A program made the translations under genes and the position numbers. From Carnimonas nigrificans ATCC BAA-78 (GTDB lineage Bacteria; Pseudomonadota; Gammaproteobacteria; Pseudomonadales; Halomonadaceae): a stretch of DNA of 64,000 bases. Position 1 is the stretch's first letter, and each line of letters begins with the position of its first letter. The DNA is taken from the NCBI RefSeq assembly GCF_000526695.1, contig NZ_JAGO01000016.1, forward strand, positions 62,001 to 126,000, given 5' to 3'. Below the pieces are notes generated by a model that worked only from the letters and a program-made list of their open reading frames with translations, was not told where the DNA came from and searched no databases. Below, piece after piece: positions 1-9,409 of the stretch.

Positions 1-2
1 TC

Positions 3-1097
3 TGCCTGATTCCCAGCTCCGCGCACGGCACCAACCCCGCCTCGGCCGCGATGGCACAGCTCAAGGTGGTAGTGGTGGAGTGCGACGCTCAGGGCAATAT
101 TGATCTTGATGATTTGCGCACCAAGGCAGAGCAGCACCAGCAGCATCTTTCAGCGGTCATGATTACCTACCCTTCCACCCATGGGGTGTTTGAAGCCCAT
201 GTGCGCGAAGCCTGCGATATCGTGCATCGTTGCGGCGGCCAGGTTTATATTGATGGTGCCAATATGAATGCGCAGGTGGGCCTCTGCCGCCCGGGGGATT
301 ATGGCGGTGATGTCTCGCACCTTAACCTGCACAAAACCTTCTGTATTCCTCACGGCGGCGGCGGCCCCGGCATGGGGCCTATTGGCGTCAAGGCGCATCT
401 GGCCCCGTGGCTGCCCAATCATGCGGTCACGCCGCTCACCGGTATCGACGCCAGCAGCCATGCGGTATCGGCTGCCGCTTTCGGCAGCGCCTCGATTCTG
501 CCGATCAGTTGGGCCTACATCACCATGATGGGCGGCGAAGGGCTACGCAAGGCCACCGAGCAGGCGCTTATCAACGCCAACTACATCGCTGCGCGGCTCA
601 AGGATCACTACCCCGTGCTCTATCGCGGTAGCGGCGGCCATGTCGGTCACGAATGCATTATCGACATCCGCCCGCTCAAGGCGACCAGCGGTATCTCCGA
701 GGAGGATATCGCCAAGCGCTTGATGGACTACGGCTTCCATGCCCCCACCATGTCGTTTCCGGTAGCGGGCACGCTGATGATCGAGCCGACGGAATCGGAA
801 GCATTGATCGAGCTTGACCGCTTCTGTGACGCGATGCTGGCGATTCATGCGGAAATCAAGCGCGTTGAAGACGGCGAATGGCCCGCCGACGATAACCCTC
901 TGGTCAATGCGCCCCATACCCAGCGTGACCTGGCCGGCGAGTGGCATCCCCCCTACTCGCGCGACACCGCCTGCTTCCCCACCGAAGCGACCCGCAACGC
1001 CAAGTTCTGGCCATCGGTCAACCGCGTTGATAACGTTTTTGGTGATCGCAACTTAATCTGTAGCTGCGCGCCCACCGAGGCATACCGCGACGCCTGA
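3..1097 (+). CDS. gcvP: Glycine dehydrogenase (decarboxylating), P-protein, C-terminal part
   Basis: This is the PLP-dependent P-protein of the glycine cleavage system, which decarboxylates glycine and passes the aminomethyl group to the lipoyl arm of GcvH. The reading frame is open from base 3, so the gene is cut by the window edge and about 364 C-terminal codons remain. The first residues contain the family signature [13 protein letters not shown]. The segment [20 protein letters not shown] follows and contains the PLP-binding lysine (HKTF). The protein ends in [10 protein letters not shown], a typical end for full-length single-chain P-proteins. No gcvH or gcvT follows; the next gene is an unrelated peptidase 83 bases downstream, so partners would have to lie upstream of the window or elsewhere. 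Family identity is certain. Confidence 0.97.
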   Translation, partial: CLIPSSAHGTNPASAAMAQLKVVVVECDAQGNIDLDDLRTKAEQHQQHLSAVMITYPSTHGVFEAHVREACDIVHRCGGQVYIDGANMNAQVGLCRPGDYGGDVSHLNLHKTFCIPHGGGGPGMGPIGVKAHLAPWLPNHAVTPLTGIDASSHAVSAAAFGSASILPISWAYITMMGGEGLRKATEQALINANYIAARLKDHYPVLYRGSGGHVGHECIIDIRPLKATSGISEEDIAKRLMDYGFHAPTMSFPVAGTLMIEPTESEALIELDRFCDAMLAIHAEIKRVEDGEWPADDNPLVNAPHTQRDLAGEWHPPYSRDTACFPTEATRNAKFWPSVNRVDNVFGDRNLICSCAPTEAYRDA

Positions 1098-1180
1098 GCA
1101 AACGCGCCAGCGCCACGTTACAAAGCCCGCGCCTGCCACGGCAGCGCTCGGCCAGAGACACCCAACAACAGGAGTACAGC

Positions 1181-2413
1181 ATGAGTGAGAACGCCCCCTG
1201 GCAACAGTCGCTGCCCGACGAGCAGTTTGAGCTGATCAAGGAAATTCTGGCAGCCCCAAGCCCGGTAGGTCTGGAAGGCGCCATGACCTACGGCGTACTG
1301 AAGCCACGCCTGGAGAGCGTCAAGCTGGATGATTGGCACATTCATCAGTTCAAGGGCAACGCGGGGATCGTGCTTGATACCCACCCTGGGCGCGATGATC
1401 TGTTTTCGATCATGCTGATTGGGCACGCAGACAAGATTCGTATGCAGGTTCGCTCGATTGGCGAAGATGGCAAGATCTGGGTCAATACTGACTCGATGCT
1501 GCCTAATGTGCTGGTCGGCCATGAAGTCTCGCTTTTCAGCGAAGATCCACAGCAGCCCGGCCAGTACCGCCGCATAGATGGCGGCACCGTCGAGGCGCTG
1601 GGCGCGATTCACTTTGCCGATGCAGCCACACGCAGCGGCGAACGCGGTATTCGCAAGGAACAGATCTACGTTGACCTGCAAATCTGGGGCGAAAACAAGA
1701 AGCAGCAGGTGCTGAATCTGGGTATTCGCCCTGGTGATTCGATCATTTTCAACCGCCCTGTGAAGCGCGGCTTTAGCCCCGACACCTTCTATGGTGCCTA
1801 TCTCGATAACGGTCTCGGCTGCTATGTCACCGCAGAGGTGGCGCGCTTAATCGCGGAAGCAGGCGGTACTGACAAGGTACGTGTACTGTTTGCCATGGCG
1901 ACCCATGAAGAGATCGGGCGCTTTGGCAGTCGCGTGCTGGCCGGCAGCTTCAAACCTGACGCGGTGGTCGGTGTCGATGTCAACCACGACTATGTGGCCG
2001 CACCCGGCATTGGCGACAAGCGCGTACAGCCGCTGGAAATGGGCAAAGGCTTCACCCTGGCAGTCGGTGCAGTCACCAGCACCACCCTGAACCACTTCAT
2101 CCAGAAGGCCGCCAACGAGCACAATATCCCGATGCAGCTTGATGTTACCGGTCGCGATACCGGCACCGACGGCATGGCCGCCGCGCTGGCTTCCGTGGAT
2201 AGCGCCGCCACCTCGGTAGGCTTTCCGATCAGAAACATGCACACCATCTCGGAAACCGGCAACACCCGTGATCTGGTCGCGGCCATTCACGCCTTGACCC
2301 GCACGATCCAGCTACTGGATACGCTGCCCGATGCCCGCGCCGCCTTCACCGATGGGCATGTGCGCCTTGATGAAGTCACCACGCTTACTCATCAGGGAAG
2401 CAATAAGCCCTGA
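1181..2413 (+). CDS. M42 family metallo-aminopeptidase
   Basis: Cytoplasmic dinuclear-metal aminopeptidase or deblocking peptidase of the M42 family (glutamyl aminopeptidase, FrvX, TET type), 410 residues; members are often somewhat shorter. The metal-ligand pattern is complete: His82 (GHAD), Asp209 (AYLDNGLG), the Glu243-Glu244 pair (THEEIG), Asp266 (GVDVNHD) and His354 (RNMHTISE). Glu243 would be the catalytic base. The start is set by a good ribosome site (AACAGGAG) ten bases before ATG. There is no signal peptide. The gene sits alone between gcvP and a clear terminator. The substrate cannot be told from sequence; M42 enzymes usually trim peptides released by larger proteases. Confidence 0.92.
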   Translation: MSENAPWQQSLPDEQFELIKEILAAPSPVGLEGAMTYGVLKPRLESVKLDDWHIHQFKGNAGIVLDTHPGRDDLFSIMLIGHADKIRMQVRSIGEDGKIWVNTDSMLPNVLVGHEVSLFSEDPQQPGQYRRIDGGTVEALGAIHFADAATRSGERGIRKEQIYVDLQIWGENKKQQVLNLGIRPGDSIIFNRPVKRGFSPDTFYGAYLDNGLGCYVTAEVARLIAEAGGTDKVRVLFAMATHEEIGRFGSRVLAGSFKPDAVVGVDVNHDYVAAPGIGDKRVQPLEMGKGFTLAVGAVTSTTLNHFIQKAANEHNIPMQLDVTGRDTGTDGMAAALASVDSAATSVGFPIRNMHTISETGNTRDLVAAIHALTRTIQLLDTLPDARAAFTDGHVRLDEVTTLTHQGSNKP

Positions 2414-2438
2414 TACCCAGCGTATCGAGCAATCATCC

Positions 2439-2472
2439 AACGCTCTGCTGATAGTTCGGCAGAGCGTTTTTT
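2439..2472 (+). terminator. Rho-independent terminator of the M42 peptidase gene
   Basis: A perfect 10-bp stem (AACGCTCTGC paired with GCAGAGCGTT, loop of 10) is followed by a T run, 26 bases after the stop codon. Confidence 0.9.
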
Positions 2473-2523
2473 ATGACAGGCCGCTCAAGATACGCGAGGA
2501 ACAGCCCTCCGACAGCAGTACCA

Positions 2524-2557
2524 CAAACAAAAGGCCCGGAAGTGTTTCCCGAGCCTT
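2524..2557 (-). terminator. Rho-independent terminator of the M13 peptidase gene
   Basis: On the minus strand, AAGGCTCGGGA pairs with TTCCGGGCCTT (11 pairs including wobbles) and is followed by TTGTTTG. It lies about 40 bases after the M13 stop codon, so two convergent genes each have their own terminator here. Confidence 0.75.
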
Positions 2558-2593
2558 ATCAATCAGTACAGCGTCGTTAATGTATCGCCCGCA

Positions 2594-4693
2594 TTACCAG
2601 ATTTGCACACGCTGCTTGCCGCTGCGCACCATTTGATCGCCAGGCTTGCATTGGAAGGTATCAGCAAAACCTTGCATGTTGGAAGGTGCGCCAATCGCAC
2701 GCAGCGAGGTGGGCGCATGGGGGTCAACGGTCAGCAGCATGCGTTGATACTGCGGCAGCGCCTTGAAACGCCAGACGGTGGCAAAGTTGAAGAAGAAGTT
2801 TTCATCACGGCTATGGCCGCCCACCATGGGGTCCGGCTGCCCTGCTTTCGCTTTTTGCAGCGCGTCATAGGCAGTATTCAGCCCGCCCAGATCAGCGATG
2901 TTTTCACCAAGCGTCAGATGACCGTTCACCGGCTGTCCATTGACCTTGTAGTGATCGAACTGCTCGACCAATCCTTGCGCCAGCGCATCAAAGTGCTTCT
3001 TGTCCGCAGGCGTCCACCAGTTCTCGAAATTGCCATGGGGGCCAAAGCGAGCGCCCTGATCGTCGAAGCCGTGGGTCATTTCGTGACCGATCACCGCTCC
3101 AATGCCGCCATAGTTGAAGGCGATATCAGCATTAGGGTCGAAGAATGGCGGCTGCAAAATGGCGGCAGGGAATACCACTTCATTGGCTAACGGATTGTAG
3201 TAGGCATTGACCGTTTGCGGGGTCATTCCCCAATCGTTGGGGTCTACCGGCTGCCCTACCTTGGCCAGATCCCACTTGAAGTTGAAGCGCTGCGCGGCAC
3301 GGATATTGGCTAGATAATCGCCGTCTGACGTAGTCAGCCCCGACCAGTCACGCCATTTGTCGGGATAGCCAACGCGTGGGGTGAACGCCTTCCATTTCTC
3401 GATGGCGCGCGCCTTGGTCTCATCACTCATCCAGTCAGCCGCTTCGATACGCGCTTTCAACGCCTCGGATAGATTGCCCACCAGCGTCTGAATCCTGGCC
3501 TTGGCATCACCGGGGAAGGCAACTTCTACATAGCGTTGCCCCATGGCCTGCCCCACGGAATCATTGATCTGGCTCAGCACCCGCTTCCAGCGCGGCGTAA
3601 TCTGCTTCTGACCGCTCAGTACCTTGCCATAGAAATCGAAGCGCGCATTGGCGAAATCATCGCTCAGATAGGAAGAAGCATCATTCAAGGTGTGCGCCTT
3701 CAGGTACGCCTTCCATACCTCGACAGGCGTTGACGCAAGCTCATGATCGAGCGCCTTGAAAAACTCAGGGTTCACCAGCGATACCTTATCCTGCGTATCG
3801 ACATTCAGCCGCTGCAACAGAGTGGTCCACTTGATATGCGGCGTCAGCGTATCGGCGGCGCTCACGCTGATAGGATTATAGGCCAGCGAAGCATCCCGCG
3901 ACTGCTGTTCCTGGGAGTAGGATACCCTGGCAAGCCGTTTCTCCAGCGCCACCACCTGCTCTGCCTGCAAGGCCGCCTGGCGTGCTTCTGTACCGGAGAG
4001 CCTGAGCAGCCTCGCCAGATACGCCTGATAGGCGTTCAGGTCATCGGCGTGACGGGCGTCGGTGTAATAGTTTTTATCCGGCAGGCCCAGACCGCCGGTA
4101 TCAATATAGAGAATATTGCGTTTGGGATTCTTGAAGTCAGAGCTGGCCCCCATATCGAATAGCAGGCCATCGCCCTCCTGCAAGCGATCTTCGAGTAGCT
4201 GCACCACCTCCGCTGAAGATGACAATCCGTCAATGGCAGCCAGCTCCCCCTTGATCGGGGTAATCCCCAATTGATTGATGTGGGCTTCATTCATGCCCGA
4301 CCGCCAGAAATCGTGCAGCAGCTTGTCAACGCCTGCGGCATTATCAGCCGCGCCAGCCTGCTCAGCGATCTGCCGCTGAATCCCCAGCGAGCGTTCAGCC
4401 AGTGAATCAAAAGCGCCCCAACGGGGCCGATCCGACGGAATCTCCGCTTTATCAATCCATTTCTGGTTAACGTAGGCATTCAGGTCGGTACAGGCACTCA
4501 GCCGTTCATCCAGATCGTCGGGAGAGAACTGGATAAGCGCCGGCAGCTTCTGCTGATCAATGTGATAGTCCACCGAACTTTGCGAAATCGGCTGATCGGC
4601 CATGCCATTACTCCCGGAATGGCTTTGGCACCCCGCCATGGTCAGTGCAATGGCAGCGCCCAGCGCCGTGCGTTTAATGAAAAAAGCGCTCAT
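2594..4693 (-). CDS. M13 (neprilysin/PepO-like) zinc metallopeptidase lipoprotein
   Basis: Envelope zinc endopeptidase of the M13 family, 699 residues, a normal length. The N-terminus is a lipoprotein signal with lipobox LTMAGC and acylated Cys22, so the enzyme should be anchored in a membrane facing the periplasm or the outside. The zinc site is complete: HEMTH at 537-541, third ligand Glu597 within GENIADLGG, and the substrate-binding NAYYNP motif before it. The C-terminus (QRVQIW) has the tryptophan end common in this family. M13 enzymes cut short peptides of up to about 40 residues. It is transcribed alone, with its own terminator. A hairpin related to IS ends lies just upstream of the start codon. 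Confidence 0.95.
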   Translation of the reverse strand: MSAFFIKRTALGAAIALTMAGCQSHSGSNGMADQPISQSSVDYHIDQQKLPALIQFSPDDLDERLSACTDLNAYVNQKWIDKAEIPSDRPRWGAFDSLAERSLGIQRQIAEQAGAADNAAGVDKLLHDFWRSGMNEAHINQLGITPIKGELAAIDGLSSSAEVVQLLEDRLQEGDGLLFDMGASSDFKNPKRNILYIDTGGLGLPDKNYYTDARHADDLNAYQAYLARLLRLSGTEARQAALQAEQVVALEKRLARVSYSQEQQSRDASLAYNPISVSAADTLTPHIKWTTLLQRLNVDTQDKVSLVNPEFFKALDHELASTPVEVWKAYLKAHTLNDASSYLSDDFANARFDFYGKVLSGQKQITPRWKRVLSQINDSVGQAMGQRYVEVAFPGDAKARIQTLVGNLSEALKARIEAADWMSDETKARAIEKWKAFTPRVGYPDKWRDWSGLTTSDGDYLANIRAAQRFNFKWDLAKVGQPVDPNDWGMTPQTVNAYYNPLANEVVFPAAILQPPFFDPNADIAFNYGGIGAVIGHEMTHGFDDQGARFGPHGNFENWWTPADKKHFDALAQGLVEQFDHYKVNGQPVNGHLTLGENIADLGGLNTAYDALQKAKAGQPDPMVGGHSRDENFFFNFATVWRFKALPQYQRMLLTVDPHAPTSLRAIGAPSNMQGFADTFQCKPGDQMVRSGKQRVQIW

Positions 4694-4702
4694 CAGTTTT
4701 GC

Positions 4703-4737
4703 GCGAGAACCCCCGTACTTTTAGTGCGGGGAGGGAT
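4703..4737. repeat. GC-rich hairpin next to the M13 peptidase start
   Basis: CCCCGTACT and AGTGCGGGG form a 9-bp stem with a TTT loop, followed on the plus strand by AGGG. The shape (C-run, AGT loop, G-run, GAGG) resembles the hairpin at the right end of IS200/IS605-family elements. With the TnpB-like relic at 4815-4990 it may mark the border of a decayed or non-autonomous element. It could also act in the leader of the peptidase mRNA, because it falls within the 40 bases before that start codon. Confidence 0.4.
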
Positions 4738-4814
4738 AGCGCGCAGCCATCAGGCTGCCCAGTATCTCGCTTCCTCCGTTTTGGTTGGCTATCCTTTGGT
4801 TGTCTTTTTGACCT

Positions 4815-4990
4815 ACCGACGGGCTGTCGGGATGTTAAGCCTGCGGAGAGGATGTGGGGGACGTGAGGTTGGCTCACCACCGTAAAAATCTCCTCTCGGG
4901 ACATTTGCGGCGATAACCAGGCCATTTCCCTCGGGCAATCCTCTGTGAAACAGGAATTCCCTTCCTTCAGGGAGAGGAGCAGTCAAGGAA
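4815..4990 (+). pseudogene. Relic of a TnpB (IS200/IS605, IS1341-type) 3' end and right terminus
   Basis: On the plus strand one frame reads GLSGC, a stop codon, then ACGEDVGDVR. This matches the very C-terminus of many TnpB proteins, which run G-L-x-V-x-ACGEDVR. About 90 bases later comes AGGAATTCCCTTCCTTCAGG and then GAGAGGAGCAGTCAA, which looks like the right-end hairpin and cleavage region of such elements. There the 3' end of the guide (omega) RNA overlaps the end of tnpB. Only the last few dozen codons remain, with stops, so nothing is functional as protein. This is from motif memory without alignment. The alternative is a chance resemblance in an intergenic region. Confidence 0.5.
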
Positions 4991-5255
4991 GCATCGTTCC
5001 TCTTGTTTTGGATAAACGGTGTTACCGCATGGTCGGGCACGTTTTGCACCAGTCAGCGGCGAGTATTCCTTCCTCTGTGCCCCTTATAAAGCACCCAGCG
5101 GTTGCACGCCATAGCACCTTGAGCGTCCTGCCAGTAGCGCACGCCATCTGGCAACAGATTGAACATGTTTATTGCGCGAAGATAGTTCGACTGCAATGCC
5201 AGTGCAGCAGTCAGGCCATTGCCTCTCTCCTTGTCCCTTTCCATTGGCCCTCTCA
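4991..5255. other. Intergenic stretch with one weak small ORF
   Basis: No recognised gene. On the minus strand, 5244 to 5053 could encode a 63-residue basic peptide starting MERDKERGNG, preceded by a GAGAGGG ribosome-like site. It lies immediately after the opgH terminator, shows no known domain, and I do not call it as a gene. Confidence 0.4.
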
Positions 5256-5290
5256 TAAAAAACCGCCATTGCCTCGGCAACAGCGGTTTG
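5256..5290 (-). terminator. Rho-independent terminator of the opgGH operon
   Basis: On the minus strand AAACCGC-TG-TTGCC pairs with GGCAA-TG-GCGGTTT and is followed by TTTTTTA, about 30 bases after the opgH stop. Confidence 0.88.
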
Positions 5291-5316
5291 ATGGGTCATG
5301 CAAGGCTCTGCATTAC

Positions 5317-7818
5317 TCAGGGCCTGGTAGCAGCACTTTCAGGGCCTGCTGCATCCACCCAACTGGGGTACTGGGCGCGGCGATTCCATACGGCATAGTG
5401 CAGCCGTGACAGCATCACCGGATCATCCAGCAGCGCGACCTTGAGCGGTGCAGGAAAGCGCTCAGGCCCAGCGGCCAGCGCCTGACGCACGATCTCCTGG
5501 CGCCGCGCATTCAGCAGCTCCGACTCACGGTGGCGGGCAAAGCCCATGGCGCACGCGACGGCATTGGCGACCGGCGATACCACACTGTCAACGAAGCTGG
5601 GGCCAAGCCCGCGCTCGCGGCCAAGCTGATTGAACTTCCAGGTGCGTCGCAGCACGCGAGCAGGATGCGCTTCATCGGGCGTCAGGAACAGACGGCGATT
5701 GCGCGCACCAATGCCAAGATTGACGCGGCTGGAAATGACCGACACCGGAATCGACAGCACCAGCGCCCCGACAATAGGTGATAGCCACATCAAAAAGCGC
5801 GGATCGAGCCACAGCACCACCAGAATCCAGACAATGCCCAGCAGGGTTTGTCCCATATGACGCTTGGCCGCATCTCCCCAACTGGTTTCACCGCCGGCAC
5901 GGTCGGGCGACTTCCATTTGGCCTTGATGCCAAACAGCGCACCAAAGACGAACTTGGTGTGAAACAGCATACGCACCGGCGCCAGCAGCATCGAGAAGAG
6001 CGACTCGATCACCATGCTCACGAACAGACGCAGCCGTCCGCCATATTGATCCGCGCCCTTGCAAGCGATCAACAGCACGCTAAGAATCTTGGGCAGGAAC
6101 AACAGCGTGAGCGTGGTACTGAAAAGCCCCACCGCACGCCATGGATGCCACTCGGGCCAGCTCGGGAATAGCTGCATCGGCTGGGTGAAGTACTGGGGCG
6201 TCGAGAAGGTAGACACGGCCAGCATCGCCGTCGAGAGCAGCAGGAAGATAAACCACAGCGGTGCCGACAGATAGGACATCACGCCGGTTACAAATACCGC
6301 GCGGTGAACCGGGTGCATGCCTTTCACGAACAGCAGGCGCACGTTCATCAGGTTGCCGTGGCACCAGCGCTGGTCACGCTGCAACTCTTCCAACAGGTTA
6401 GGCGGCAGCTCTTCGTAGGAACCCGGCAGGTCATAGGCGATCCACACGCCATAGCCAGCGCGCCGCATCAATGCAGCTTCCACGAAGTCGTGAGAAAGAA
6501 TTTCACCGGCCAACGAGCCTTTGCCGGGCAGCGGTGCCAGCGAGCAATAGCGCATGAAAGGATCGACGCGAATGATCGCGTTATGGCCCCAGTAGTGCGA
6601 CTCACCCAGCTGCCAGAAGTGCAGGCCCGCAGTAAACAGCGGCCCGTATACCTTGGAGGCAAACTGCTGAAGGCGCGCATAGAGGTTGGTTGCCCCCGCT
6701 GCGACCGGCGCACTCTGAATCAGACCGGCGTTGGGGTTGGCTTCCATCAACTGCACCAGACGTGTCAGACACGCGCTGGTCATGACACTGTCCGCGTCCA
6801 GTACCAGCATATAGCGGTAGTTGGCACCATAGCGGCGCAGCCAGTCATCAAGGTTACCGCTCTTGCGTTTGACCCTGCGACGACGACGGCGGTAGAAGAT
6901 GTTATCAAAGCCATCCACTTCGCGGCATAGCCGCAACCACGCGGTCTGTTCCGCAACACAGGTATCGGGGTCGGCGGAGTCACTACAGATATAGATGTCG
7001 AAGTGATCGAGCTTGCCAGCGTCCTTGAGCGACAGATAGGTCGCTTTCAGTCCCGCGAAAACGCGATTGACATCCTCATTGAAAATCGGCATCAGCAGCG
7101 CTGTCTTCGCTTCTGCCGCAATGGGCGCATCGTCGGGAATGGATTTCGCATTGATCGAATAACGATCACGGCCAGTCAACAGCTGATAGAAACCCATCAA
7201 TGCTGTCCAGAAGCCTGACGACACCCAGGCAAACAGCACCGCGAAAAACACCATATTGGTCATTTCAAGCGCTGTACTGCCGCGATTGGGCAGGATGGTA
7301 GACATATAGCTGACCGCCAGCGCGCTCTGGGCAATCACCAGAAACAGCAGAATCCAGCGGCGAATGCTACCGACAATACGCCAGCGTGGGCGTGACGGGC
7401 GATCGGTGGACTCACGCTTGCTGCGCCATGGGCTGACCTTGCCGCGACGAAGCTGCACCCCTTTGATCATGCGGGCGAAAACGCCGGTCGTCCACGGCTT
7501 GGGGCCCATCGGCAGACGATTGATGGGCGGCAGTGTTAGCAGCTGGGCGCGCCCTGCTGGGTCGGTACGCAGCACGCCTGGCGGTGCCAATGGCGTGGCA
7601 CCGTAGGCAATTTCAATACGCTTGAGCACCGAAGCGCTGGCCGGGTCGGCGGCATTCAGCTCGCCACCCGCCAGGGTTTGCTGTACCTGCTCGAATGTCT
7701 CAACCGATGCCGCTTCACGTTGCAGTGTTTCAGCCTCGGCGCGATCATTCGCCTGCTGAGCAAGACGCTGCAGATAAAGCGCAGCGGCATTATCGGCGGA
7801 TGCGGAAATGTCAGTCAT
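5317..7818 (-). CDS. opgH: Glucans biosynthesis glucosyltransferase H
   Basis: Inner-membrane glycosyltransferase that polymerises UDP-glucose into the beta-1,2 backbone of osmoregulated periplasmic glucans and exports it. It has a family-2 glycosyltransferase core with the Asp-rich LDADS motif, a C-terminal QRDQRW motif and several flanking membrane spans. I chose the ATG at 7818, giving 833 residues (MTDISASAD). This overlaps the opgG stop by 8 bases, typical of coupled translation, whereas the next upstream start would overlap opgG by 74 bases. It follows opgG in a two-gene operon ended by a strong terminator. The length fits the family. In enteric bacteria OpgH also links UDP-glucose level to cell size; whether that applies here is not visible. 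Confidence 0.95.
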   Translation of the reverse strand: MTDISASADNAAALYLQRLAQQANDRAEAETLQREAASVETFEQVQQTLAGGELNAADPASASVLKRIEIAYGATPLAPPGVLRTDPAGRAQLLTLPPINRLPMGPKPWTTGVFARMIKGVQLRRGKVSPWRSKRESTDRPSRPRWRIVGSIRRWILLFLVIAQSALAVSYMSTILPNRGSTALEMTNMVFFAVLFAWVSSGFWTALMGFYQLLTGRDRYSINAKSIPDDAPIAAEAKTALLMPIFNEDVNRVFAGLKATYLSLKDAGKLDHFDIYICSDSADPDTCVAEQTAWLRLCREVDGFDNIFYRRRRRRVKRKSGNLDDWLRRYGANYRYMLVLDADSVMTSACLTRLVQLMEANPNAGLIQSAPVAAGATNLYARLQQFASKVYGPLFTAGLHFWQLGESHYWGHNAIIRVDPFMRYCSLAPLPGKGSLAGEILSHDFVEAALMRRAGYGVWIAYDLPGSYEELPPNLLEELQRDQRWCHGNLMNVRLLFVKGMHPVHRAVFVTGVMSYLSAPLWFIFLLLSTAMLAVSTFSTPQYFTQPMQLFPSWPEWHPWRAVGLFSTTLTLLFLPKILSVLLIACKGADQYGGRLRLFVSMVIESLFSMLLAPVRMLFHTKFVFGALFGIKAKWKSPDRAGGETSWGDAAKRHMGQTLLGIVWILVVLWLDPRFLMWLSPIVGALVLSIPVSVISSRVNLGIGARNRRLFLTPDEAHPARVLRRTWKFNQLGRERGLGPSFVDSVVSPVANAVACAMGFARHRESELLNARRQEIVRQALAAGPERFPAPLKVALLDDPVMLSRLHYAVWNRRAQYPSWVDAAGPESAATRP

Positions 7819-9409
7819 GAGGTTGCTGCACCATGCTCCAGGTTTCAGATAGACGACGGCCGGTGCCATCCTTGATGAACGCATTCATCTCAACCGGCTT
7901 CGACGCATCCTTCGCCGTAACTTTCAGGATAACGCGGAAACCATCACTGACCGGATTACGCAGCACCTGACGATCAACAATATTACCGTTGTCGCCTGCG
8001 CTCGCTTCAACGCTCACACCGCTGTTGGCATCCAGATCCTTGAGGTTCGGCCCCTTGAAATCGACGATATAGGCAGTAGAACCATCCGCCTTGCGCACCA
8101 GGTTATCCTGAGTGGTCTCACCCACCGAGCGACGGGTCTGGTCAACCCAGGCCAGATCCGGGTTTTTCAGGCGCTGTTCGTTTCTGGTTGCCACCATGCG
8201 GTAGTTGAAGTTGATCGGCTCGCCTACCGGCAGATCAGCATCAGGCTTCCAGTACGCAACGATGTTGTCGTTGGTCTCATCCGGCGTAGGAATCTCGACC
8301 AGCTCGACATTGCCCTTGCCCCAGTTTTCCAATGGTTTGATCCAGAGGCTGGGACGCAGCTCATAGCGATCGTTGAGATCCTGATAGTTGGCAAAGTTAT
8401 GGCTGCTTTGCAGCAATCCAAAGCCGCGCAATCTATCAACCGGAATGTCGGAAATGTTCAAGCGCTGCGGATTCGCCAACTGACGCCACTGCCACTGATC
8501 CTCACCGTTATCGTTGGCCGTCTGAATCGCCAGACCATCGGCATCGTGAATAGCAGGACGATAATTGACCTGCGAGGTCGGCTGCGCCGGGCTGAACAGG
8601 TACATGCTGGTCAGGGGCGCAATACCGATCTTCTCGACGCTATTACGCAGGAACAGCTCGGAGCGCACATCCACCACGGTGTCGGCACCAGGGCGCACGA
8701 CAAAGCGATAGGCACCGGTCATGCTTCTGGAGTCGAGCAGCGCATAAATGACCAGATAAGGATCATCCTTCTTCGGCTTGGCGATCCAGAACTCCTTGAA
8801 GCGCGGGAATTCCTCACCGGATGACAGAGCGGTATTGATCGCTACACCGCGACCGGAGCTGCCGTAGCGCTGATTGCCGCCAATGGCACGGAAATAGCTG
8901 GCGCCCAGGAACACCATCATCTCTTGCTTGCTGTTGCCGGTGAGCTTGTGGTTAACGCGAAAACCAGCGTAGCCGTCCACATCCTGAAGGCTGGAAGGGT
9001 CAACACCGCTATCGCCGAAGTTGAACTGGTCAGGGCTGTAGGTAAGGGGTTCTACCTGCCCTTCATCCACCTGATTGATCTTGACCGGCGTGTCATAACG
9101 CATGCCCTGATGGAAGAAACCAATATCAAAGGGCAAGTCTTCGCTGCGCCACAGCGACGCATCAGGCTTGAATTGAATATCGGAATAATGCTTGAAATCG
9201 AGCTGCTTGAGACTATCGGGAAGATTGCTGGAAGGAGCGGAATAACTTTCCTGCGACAAGCTGCGCGCCTGATCGGCAACATCTTCGAAATTGAAGGCAA
9301 AAGCCAGCTGGGCGCTAAAAAAACCGGCCAGCCCAACGCACAGCGCCGCGATTCGCGTTTGCCGACGACGTTTAGGGCCAACTTGATAAGATTGAATGTG
9401 CACAGGCAC
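7811..9409 (-). CDS. opgG: Glucans biosynthesis protein G, periplasmic
   Basis: Periplasmic partner of OpgH needed to make or branch osmoregulated periplasmic glucans, 532 residues. A long basic N-terminus followed by a hydrophobic core and ALA-F-type cleavage region (near QLAFAFNFEDV) gives a signal peptide. The mature part matches the OpgG/OpgD beta-sandwich family throughout (GLQDVDGYAGF-like region, a SWSM-like end). It is the first gene of the operon, with opgH overlapping its stop codon. The start follows AAGGAGTTTTACGTGCCTGTG, so the initiator is probably GTG at 9409. Confidence 0.95.
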   Translation of the reverse strand: MPVHIQSYQVGPKRRRQTRIAALCVGLAGFFSAQLAFAFNFEDVADQARSLSQESYSAPSSNLPDSLKQLDFKHYSDIQFKPDASLWRSEDLPFDIGFFHQGMRYDTPVKINQVDEGQVEPLTYSPDQFNFGDSGVDPSSLQDVDGYAGFRVNHKLTGNSKQEMMVFLGASYFRAIGGNQRYGSSGRGVAINTALSSGEEFPRFKEFWIAKPKKDDPYLVIYALLDSRSMTGAYRFVVRPGADTVVDVRSELFLRNSVEKIGIAPLTSMYLFSPAQPTSQVNYRPAIHDADGLAIQTANDNGEDQWQWRQLANPQRLNISDIPVDRLRGFGLLQSSHNFANYQDLNDRYELRPSLWIKPLENWGKGNVELVEIPTPDETNDNIVAYWKPDADLPVGEPINFNYRMVATRNEQRLKNPDLAWVDQTRRSVGETTQDNLVRKADGSTAYIVDFKGPNLKDLDANSGVSVEASAGDNGNIVDRQVLRNPVSDGFRVILKVTAKDASKPVEMNAFIKDGTGRRLSETWSMVQQPHD

